The position numbers and the translations under genes were made by a program. A model generated the notes under the pieces. That model did not search any database and was not told the origin of the DNA. It saw only the letters and a program-made list of their open reading frames with translations. Below are positions 29,401 through 34,257 of a stretch of 34,257 bases of DNA, piece after piece (within the stretch, counting starts at the first letter, position 1; every line of letters starts with the position of its first letter). The stretch covers positions 1 to 34,257 of the forward strand of contig JALHUM010000246.1 in the NCBI GenBank assembly GCA_022865905.1. Direction: 5' to 3'. Origin of the DNA: Anaerolineales bacterium (lineage in GTDB: Bacteria > Chloroflexota > Anaerolineae > Anaerolineales > Villigracilaceae).

Positions 29401-30492
29401 ATGTATCGCCTTATCCGCCCGTTCCTCTTCCGTCTCGATCCCGAGGCCGCCCACGCCCTCACGCTTTACGTTTTACGCTTTACGGGCGTACTGCCTCCCT
29501 TGAATTGGGCAATCAGCCAGTTCTTCAACGCACCTGAAAAACCAGTACAGGCCTTCGGGCTGACCTTCCGCAACCCGGTCGGTCTGGCAGCTGGCTACGA
29601 CAAGGACGCGGTCGCCGTGCGCGGACTGGCGGCCCTCGGTTTCAGCCACATCGAGGTCGGGACGGTTACGCCGCGTCCGCAGGCGGGAAATCCCAGGCCG
29701 CGCGTCTTCCGGCTGGTGGAGGATCAGGCGGTCATCAACCGCATGGGATTTCCGGGGAAAGGCGCGGAATATGTTGCAATGTCATTGCGAGGAGCGCAGC
29801 GACGAAGCAATCCCCGCGCTGGCGAGGAGATTGCTTCGCCTGCTTCGCAGGCTCGCAATGACACGATTATCGGCGTGAATCTTGGGAAAAACAAAGACAC
29901 GCCGTTGGAAAACGCCGCCGAAGATTACCTGTCGCTCATGCGTACTTTTGCTCCCCTGGCTGATTACCTTGCTATCAACATCAGCTCGCCCAACACGGTT
30001 GGCCTGCGCCGTCTTCAAGGACGCGAGATGCTGGAGACCTTGCTCGAGGCAATTGCAGAAGAGCGCATACGGCTCCCCTCTCCTTCCAGGAGAGGGGCTG
30101 GGGGTGAGGTCCGAGGTATGCCCATTTTAGTGAAACTTGCGCCAGATTTAGGTGATGCAGAATTAGATGACGCAGTCGGGGTTATCCTTAACAACAAAAT
30201 GGACGGCGTCATCGCTACGAATACCACGCTGGGACGCGAGGGGCTGCGATCAAAGCGCCGGGAAGAAACTGGCGGCTTGAGCGGCAGCCCGCTCCGGGTC
30301 CGCAGCGAAGCGGTGCTGCGCGTGGTAGTGAAAAGGATCGAAGGGAGAATCCCTGTTGTCAGTGTGGGTGGGATTATGACCCCAGAAGACGCCAAACGCC
30401 GCCTGGACATGGGGGCGGCGCTGGTTCAAGTCTATACCGGCCTGGTCTACGCCGGGCCGGGGATGGTGCAGAAAATCATACGGGCGGTTTGA
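29401..30492 (+). CDS. pyrD: Dihydroorotate dehydrogenase, quinone type (class 2)
   Basis: A 363-residue membrane-associated enzyme that oxidises dihydroorotate to orotate with FMN and passes electrons to quinone. The N-terminal helix MYRLIRPFLFRLDPEAAHAL is the class 2 membrane anchor. Core motifs are PVGLAAGYDKDA, VINRMGFPG, GVNLGKNKDTP, AINISSPNTVGLR with the catalytic Ser, ILVKLAPDL, VIATNTT, VVSVGGI and ALVQVYTGLVYAGPG. Two palindromic repeats lie inside the gene in frame: residues ~127-154 (MSLRGAQRRSNPRAGEEIAS and on) and ~224-238 (LPSPSRRGAGGEVR). Both sit between conserved blocks, so the enzyme may remain active. The gene starts 4 nt after the YdeI-like stop. Confidence 0.94.
   Translation: MYRLIRPFLFRLDPEAAHALTLYVLRFTGVLPPLNWAISQFFNAPEKPVQAFGLTFRNPVGLAAGYDKDAVAVRGLAALGFSHIEVGTVTPRPQAGNPRPRVFRLVEDQAVINRMGFPGKGAEYVAMSLRGAQRRSNPRAGEEIASPASQARNDTIIGVNLGKNKDTPLENAAEDYLSLMRTFAPLADYLAINISSPNTVGLRRLQGREMLETLLEAIAEERIRLPSPSRRGAGGEVRGMPILVKLAPDLGDAELDDAVGVILNNKMDGVIATNTTLGREGLRSKRREETGGLSGSPLRVRSEAVLRVVVKRIEGRIPVVSVGGIMTPEDAKRRLDMGAALVQVYTGLVYAGPGMVQKIIRAV
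29780..29863. repeat. 84-bp CATTGCGAG-type palindromic repeat inside pyrD
   Basis: Terminal inverted repeats TGTCATTGCGAG (29780-29791) and CTCGCAATGACA (29852-29863) enclose GAAGCAATC and GATTGCTTC. I recall this as a very widespread bacterial intergenic repeat. Here it is 84 bp, exactly 28 codons, and keeps the pyrD frame. Confidence 0.9.
30073..30112. repeat. CCCCTCTCC-type hairpin repeat inside pyrD
   Basis: CCCCTCTCCT (30075-30084) and AGGAGAGGGG (30088-30097) form a 10-bp hairpin followed by CTGGGGGTGAGGT, a pattern I recall as a common intergenic repeat in Chloroflexota and cyanobacteria. It encodes LPSPSRRGAGGEV in frame within pyrD. Confidence 0.8.
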
Positions 30493-30503
30493 CCGCCCGT
30501 ATT
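30478..30503. terminator. Convergent terminator overlapping the pyrD stop
   Basis: ATACGGGCGGT (30478-30488) pairs perfectly with ACCGCCCGTAT (30492-30502). It covers the pyrD stop codon and lies 2 nt from the stop of the opposing kinase gene. T-tracts are short on both sides. Confidence 0.65.
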
Positions 30504-30504
30504 C

Positions 30505-32664
30505 TTATCGCGCTGGCCGCAAGGCAAGCTGAGGTTTCTCGCGGGGATTTGGGAAGAAGTCGGCAGGGAGGGAGAAGGGCGTAGAGCTCGTGCCGGTGCC
30601 GATTGTGCCATACGGAATGTAGAATAGCTGGGTCGGACTATTCGCGCCCAGGCGGATGTCCTGGAAGGCAAAGGCGATGTAATTCCCATCCGGGCTCCAG
30701 CGCGCATCACGGTAACAACAGGTGCTGCCGAGGGGATCGAGAGAATCAGCATTGTGAGTTTCCAGGTTGTAAATGTACAAATAGCCATAGCCATCATTGC
30801 GATAGTGACTATTCAGCAGGAATAACGTCATGCCATCCCAGTTGAAGGAGGGGATGACGGGATTACTACTGAAACCGGTCATGCTGAAGCGTGAGGCGGG
30901 GAAGATATCTACCCTATTAGGCTCAGCGGCAGAGCAGCGGTGGATATCCAGCACATACACCATCTCTTCTATGAGACCGCTATCGCCCACGCCCTGGATG
31001 ACGACGGCGATCTTCTGCCCGTCATTCGACCAGCGCACGCCTTTGGTTGCCAATTTGGTGTAAGTGAGACAACCATTCATGGCCGCCAGCTCGATGTGTG
31101 AACGCGCCTGCGATAGCTTATCAAGGTCAAATGGAACGACATAGAGTTCACGGTTCAGGCTGATGGCGACCTGCGCGCCGTCCGGCGAGAACTGGAAGGC
31201 TTCCAGGTAATCTGCAGCGATGAAGCAGGTCAGTGTGGATAACTCTTTGGTCTTGATGTTCACGATCTGGATGCACTTGCCGGTGATGTACAACACGCCC
31301 TCGCCGTCTGGCATCCATTGCAGATCGTGCTTTTCGGCGCCATCGGTGGTCAACTGGCTCAAACCGTCGCCGTCCACGCCCATGACCCAGACGTTGTTAG
31401 CGTTCAGGAAGGCGATCATGTCTGCGCCGCCGAGCATGGGGAGACTGGCAACTGTCGGCGTGAAGCTGGGAGTAGCCATATTCGTTGGGGCGGATGGGGG
31501 GGTAACCATATTGGTTGGTCCAAGGGCAAGAGGCAGCGAGGCAGTTTCGGAGGGGAGCAATGTGATATTTGTCGAAGAAGCTGGAATTGCTATCGTCTTT
31601 GTTGCGAGGGCTTTCGTTGGAAAGAGGGTGAACGGCAATAACCCAGGGATAAATAAGAAGACAGAGAGCATGCCTGCACATAACAGAACAGTCGCCGCGC
31701 CGAGGCCGATCCACAGCCTGGTCTTTTTGCGCGGCGCGCTTACCGGACCTGGAACTTCGATGCGGTTTTTAAGCTGCTCACTACGCTTGGCAACCACGGT
31801 CTGAGCCGTCGGAATGCGCGGCATACCTAGCAGGGTCTTTGGATCCAGTGCCTCACCGCGTTCGATGGCGCTCAAGGTAGCCGCCAGTTCGGCGCAGGTG
31901 GCGAAGCGCGCCTGTTTATCCTTCGCCATAGCCTTTTGGATGACCGCCTCGATCGCCTGCGGCAGGTTGGAGTTGACATCCAGAATGTGCGGCACTGGCT
32001 CGGTGATGTGCTTGACGACCACGCCCATGGGCGTATCGGCCTTGTAGGGCGGCTTGCCGCTAAGCATCTCGAAGAGGATCACACCCAGGGCGTAGATATC
32101 CGAACGCCAGTCCACTGGTTCACCCTGCGCCTGTTCCGGACTCATGTAGGTGGGTGTACCGATGACGGCACTGCCGGTAAGGTTGGCCTGAGCCTCGGAT
32201 AGCTTGGCGATGCCAAAGTCGGAAACGTAAGGTTCGTTGAGTCGGTCGAAGAGAATATTCCCAGGCTTCAGGTCGCGGTGGACGATGTTTCTAGCGTGGG
32301 CTTCGTCCAGGCCAGGGGCAAGGCGTTCAAAAATCCGGGCTGCTTCCTTGACCGTGATAGGGCCTTGGTTCATCCGGTCGGAGAGCGAGCCGCCGGTCAT
32401 GTTGCGCATGACGAAATACGGCTGGCCGTCTTCCTCGCCGTAGTCATAGACTGGGACGATGGCCGGGTGTTCCAGCATGGCGATGGTCTTGGCTTCGCGC
32501 TCGAAGCGGGCGCGGAACTGCGGGTCGTGCAGCATTTCGCGCGGCAGGACTTTGATCGCCACATCACGCTCGAAGCGCGGGTCATAGGCCTGATAGACCG
32601 TAGCCATGCCACCGCGGCCAAGCTCGGCCTTGATCTCGTAACGTCCGATCTTCTCTGGATCCAT
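30505..32664 (-). CDS. Membrane Ser/Thr kinase with extracellular TolB/WD40-like propeller
   Basis: A 719-residue PknB-type receptor kinase. The kinase domain covers residues ~8-275: LGRGGMATVYQAYD, VAIKVLP, intact HRD in IVHRDLKPGNILF, VSDFGIAKL, and GTPTYMSPEQAQG. One transmembrane helix follows at about 330-350 (LWIGLGAATVLLCAGMLSVF), then a Thr/Pro-rich linker (PSFTPTVASLP), then ~300 residues of TolB/DPP-like propeller repeats (LQWMPDGEGVLYI, FQFSPDGAQVAIS, ARWSPDGNYIAFAF). The kinase end is cytoplasmic and the propeller outside. The start at 32664 begins 7 nt after TATACT; the track extension lies upstream of the promoter. Unlike the kinase at 18083, it has a membrane helix and a normal HRD. 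Confidence 0.94.
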   Translation of the reverse strand: MDPEKIGRYEIKAELGRGGMATVYQAYDPRFERDVAIKVLPREMLHDPQFRARFEREAKTIAMLEHPAIVPVYDYGEEDGQPYFVMRNMTGGSLSDRMNQGPITVKEAARIFERLAPGLDEAHARNIVHRDLKPGNILFDRLNEPYVSDFGIAKLSEAQANLTGSAVIGTPTYMSPEQAQGEPVDWRSDIYALGVILFEMLSGKPPYKADTPMGVVVKHITEPVPHILDVNSNLPQAIEAVIQKAMAKDKQARFATCAELAATLSAIERGEALDPKTLLGMPRIPTAQTVVAKRSEQLKNRIEVPGPVSAPRKKTRLWIGLGAATVLLCAGMLSVFLFIPGLLPFTLFPTKALATKTIAIPASSTNITLLPSETASLPLALGPTNMVTPPSAPTNMATPSFTPTVASLPMLGGADMIAFLNANNVWVMGVDGDGLSQLTTDGAEKHDLQWMPDGEGVLYITGKCIQIVNIKTKELSTLTCFIAADYLEAFQFSPDGAQVAISLNRELYVVPFDLDKLSQARSHIELAAMNGCLTYTKLATKGVRWSNDGQKIAVVIQGVGDSGLIEEMVYVLDIHRCSAAEPNRVDIFPASRFSMTGFSSNPVIPSFNWDGMTLFLLNSHYRNDGYGYLYIYNLETHNADSLDPLGSTCCYRDARWSPDGNYIAFAFQDIRLGANSPTQLFYIPYGTIGTGTSSTPFSLPADFFPNPREKPQLALRPAR

Positions 32665-32671
32665 ACCGCCT

Positions 32672-32700
32672 AGTATAGCAACGTATAGGGTGAAACGCAA
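32672..32700 (-). promoter_or_regulatory. Promoter of the membrane kinase, predicted leaderless
   Basis: On the minus strand TTGCGT (32700-32695), a 17-nt spacer and TATACT (32677-32672). The ATG begins 7 nt later, so transcription would start at or beside the start codon. GGCGG in that gap would then be untranscribed. Confidence 0.6.
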
Positions 32701-32762
32701 GCACTTTGAGAACGCCAAAGGACTCCGCCGAAAAAGAGTTCACCAATTTCTGTAAAAAGCAG

Positions 32763-32768
32763 TATAAT
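32763..32768 (+). promoter_or_regulatory. -10 box of the tRNA gene
   Basis: TATAAT ten bases before the mature tRNA 5' end, followed by T-rich sequence. TTCACC at 32739-32744 is a possible -35 with 18-nt spacing. Confidence 0.6.
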
Positions 32769-32777
32769 TTTTTCGCC

Positions 32778-32851
32778 GCCCCAGTAGCTCAAAAGGACAG
32801 AGCAGGGCACTCCTAAGGCCAAGGTTGTGGGTTCGATTCCCGCCTGGGGCA
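32778..32851 (+). tRNA. tRNA-Arg (anticodon CCU)
   Basis: A 74-nt cloverleaf. The acceptor GCCCCAG pairs fully with CTGGGGC, and discriminator A follows. The D-arm is GCTC...GAGC. The anticodon loop CTCCTAA places CCU at positions 34-36, reading AGG. The T-arm is GTGGG-TTCGATT-CCCGC. The anticodon stem has only three standard pairs (G-A and A-G at its ends), which is weak. CCA is not encoded. A perfect hairpin terminator follows 6 nt later. It is a lone gene. Confidence 0.9.
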
Positions 32852-32857
32852 CAAATT

Positions 32858-32895
32858 AAGCCTTGCGAAGGTTTAAAACCTTCGCAAGGCTTTTC
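32858..32895 (+). terminator. tRNA terminator hairpin
   Basis: AAGCCTTGCGAAGGTTT (32858-32874) and AAACCTTCGCAAGGCTT (32876-32892) are perfect complements and are followed by TTTT. The long palindrome resembles the small repeats at 12316 and 23703 and may be one of them used as a terminator. Confidence 0.85.
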
Positions 32896-33347
32896 GAATC
32901 TTGAGGAATTTCTGGCTGGTTTGCGTTTTGAACAGAGGGGAAAACTAGAAGAGTAACCATTTGAATCTCGTTGATTCAATTCACGCCAAGAATCATCCCT
33001 TTCCATTTATTTCTACTGTTTCCATAACCTACATAATTTGGGAGAATCGCGACCAACATGTTGATAACAGAAGCGGTTAGTAACATAAACAGCCATTTGT
33101 TTAATAAGAGTTCTTCGGAAATAATTCAAAAATATTACTTGCCACATCAATCATTTCGTAGTCAAAGGTAATCAGGTAGGGTATCACGGGTGATTTATAG
33201 TATGTGGATGGTGACATATGAATTAATGTTCAAAATCTGACGTCCATATTTCGAAGCAGAAGGGAAATACCAAATATAACCTTATGCCTGCAGTTCAGAC
33301 ATCGTATCTGCAGACACGTTAGGAAAATAGAAAAATATGCACAAGGG
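32896..33347. other. AT-rich remnant region without an intact gene
   Basis: About 450 bp, clearly AT-richer than its surroundings and without a convincing gene. On the minus strand 33125-32976 a 49-codon open stretch has a membrane-like segment (WLFMLLTASVINMLVAILPN) ending at TGA 32976, with no start signal. It may be the tail of a decayed membrane-protein gene. The track ORF 32740-33006 (-) lies antisense to the tRNA and is spurious. Confidence 0.5.
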
Positions 33348-33514
33348 TCCATGACCCGCATGGCCTCGTCCTTATACGCGCCGGAAGCCAGGGTGGCCAA
33401 ATCCCCGCCACCCGCTTTTACCACTTCCTGGCGAGTGATGCCCGGTGCAAAAGCTGGTTCCCACATCACACCAAAGTCGATTATCAGGATTTCGAGGCCA
33501 TTTTTCTCGATCAA
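33348..33514 (-). pseudogene. Fragment of a Tm-1-like/UPF0261 protein gene
   Basis: The first ~55 residues of the minus-strand ORF (GLEILIIDFGVMWEPAFAPG, ITRQEVVKAGGGDLATLASG, AYKDEAMRVM) match my memory of the N-terminal region of Tm-1-like ATP-binding (UPF0261) proteins, which have a DxGv-x-EP-x-x-x-PDIS-x-EEV pattern. The family's first ~20 residues are missing, and after MRVM the sequence turns into unrelated AT-rich coding (PCAYFSIFLT). It is therefore an internal scrap of a ~400-residue gene. It lies directly upstream of the MalT-type gene on the opposite strand. Confidence 0.55.
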
Positions 33515-33529
33515 CTCCTTAGAATGGTC

Positions 33530-33535
33530 TATAAT
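33530..33535 (+). promoter_or_regulatory. -10 box TATAAT, predicted leaderless start
   Basis: Perfect TATAAT 6 nt before the ATG at 33542; no ribosome site intervenes. The -35 is weak. Confidence 0.5.
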
Positions 33536-33541
33536 TAATCT

Positions 33542-34257
33542 ATGTCTACGCCAATTTTAGCCACAAAATTGTATATCCCCCCACCTCGGTCTAAAATTGT
33601 CCTCCGCCCCCGCCTGATCGAGCGGCTGAACGAGGGCCTCTCTGCGAGCCGCAAACTGACCCTCATCTCTGCCCCCGCCGGCTTTGGCAAAACCACGCTG
33701 GTCAGCGAATGGGTCGCTGTTTGTGAACGACCGGTCGCCTGGCTGTCACTGGACGAAGGGGATAACGCCCCCACGGGCTTTCTGGCTTACCTCGTCGCTG
33801 CTTTGCAGACGCTTGCCCTGAGTAACGTCGAAGGGATTGTGGCGAATACCGGAGCAGGGGTGTTGAGGATGCTCCAATCTCCTCAGCCACCGCCAATTGA
33901 ATCGATTCTGACGGTCCTGCTCAACGAGATCACCGCCCTCCCGGATAATTTCGTCCTCGTCCTTGAGGACTACCATGTGATCGATTCCAAACCGGTTGAC
34001 GAAGCCCTCACCTTTCTGCTCGAGCATCTGCCGCCCCGGATGCACCTGGTCATCACCACCCGTGAGGATCCCCATCTGCCCCTGGCCCGGTTACGCGCCC
34101 GGGGCCAATTGACCGAGTTGCGCGCCGCCGATTTGCGTTTTACCCCCGCCGAAGCCTCCGAATTTCTCAACCAGGTGATGGGTCTAAACCTCTCTACAGA
34201 AGATATTACTGCACTGGAAGCCCGCACCGAAGGCTGGATTGCCGGCCTGCAACTGGC
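33542..34257 (+). CDS. MalT-type LuxR-family ATP-dependent regulator, N-terminal part
   Basis: Absent from the ORF track because it has no stop in the window. The frame runs open from ATG 33542 to the last base (238 codons). It begins with STPILATKLYIPPPRSKIVL, typical of MalT/LAL regulators, then Walker A in ISAPAGFGKTTLVSEW, a Walker B-like strand in NFVLVLEDYHVID, and the STAND-type sensor region LVITTREDPHLPLARLRARG. The family continues with TPR-like repeats and a C-terminal LuxR helix-turn-helix, which lie beyond the window. Such proteins activate transcription when ATP and a small inducer are bound. The predicted message is leaderless. Confidence 0.9.
   Translation, partial: MSTPILATKLYIPPPRSKIVLRPRLIERLNEGLSASRKLTLISAPAGFGKTTLVSEWVAVCERPVAWLSLDEGDNAPTGFLAYLVAALQTLALSNVEGIVANTGAGVLRMLQSPQPPPIESILTVLLNEITALPDNFVLVLEDYHVIDSKPVDEALTFLLEHLPPRMHLVITTREDPHLPLARLRARGQLTELRAADLRFTPAEASEFLNQVMGLNLSTEDITALEARTEGWIAGLQL

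Noticed and set aside
32740-33006. Minus-strand ORF (88 aa) with GNRTHNLGLRSALL
   Set aside because: It runs antisense through the tRNA-Arg gene. This peptide is a well-known spurious translation of tRNA complements.

Overview
The window looks like a chromosomal segment of a Chloroflexota bacterium, most likely of the class Anaerolineae. This is inferred from protein style, not from a marker gene. The signs are Thr/Pro-rich lipoprotein and kinase linkers, serine/threonine kinases fused to beta-propellers, paired M16 peptidases next to acpS, FmdB-type zinc ribbons, a MalT-type LuxR ATPase, and many short palindromic repeats in a GC-rich background. There is no rRNA, CRISPR array or recognisable transposase. 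One tRNA (Arg, anticodon CCU) is present.

Layout. 1-5061 (+): 3' end of a short-chain dehydrogenase, an M24 peptidase, two PLP aminotransferases, a broken lipoprotein gene, a two-helix membrane protein, and a possible leader-peptide attenuator before the second aminotransferase. 5143-5433 (-): FmdB-like zinc ribbon. 5531-6706 (+): a near-consensus promoter overlapping a LexA-like box, then a P-loop ATPase and a small conserved-looking protein. 6703-10575 (-): acpS, an inactive/active M16 pair and a single-pass membrane protein. 10941-12274 (+): an adrenodoxin-reductase-like flavoprotein split by a -1 frameshift at GGGTTTC. 12353-13838 (-): NarL-type regulator, second FmdB ribbon, Hsp20.

14043-20005 (-) is the signalling block: kinase-PQQ propeller, PP2C phosphatase, a J-domain-vWA fusion, an FHA/zinc-ribbon protein, a small protein and an OmpR-type regulator. 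Several of these genes overlap or nearly abut. It resembles the vWA/PP2C/kinase triads known from Ter-type stress systems, but the vWA partner carries a DnaJ J-domain and the fourth partner is an FHA reader. This is the best candidate for an undescribed system here.

20091-22473 (+): metallophosphoesterase, ParB-like protein and DapA-family aldolase, with 4-nt overlaps. 22489-30492: pyrimidine genes pyrF, pyrE and pyrD interspersed with accessory cargo (Fic protein, broken two-gene module, two AT-rich lipoproteins sharing one leader, hicBA, a frameshifted YdeI-like gene). 30505-32664 (-): membrane kinase with a TolB-like sensor. Then the tRNA, a gene-remnant region, and the start of a MalT/LuxR ATPase running off the window.

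Two genome-wide habits stand out. First, palindromic repeats of at least four families lie inside coding sequences without breaking the frame (pyrD twice, pyrF, the ATPase, the YdeI-like gene), like Rickettsia palindromic elements. Second, a TATAAT/TATACT box sits exactly 6 nt before the ATG at four genes and 7-9 nt before it at two more, which predicts leaderless transcripts.
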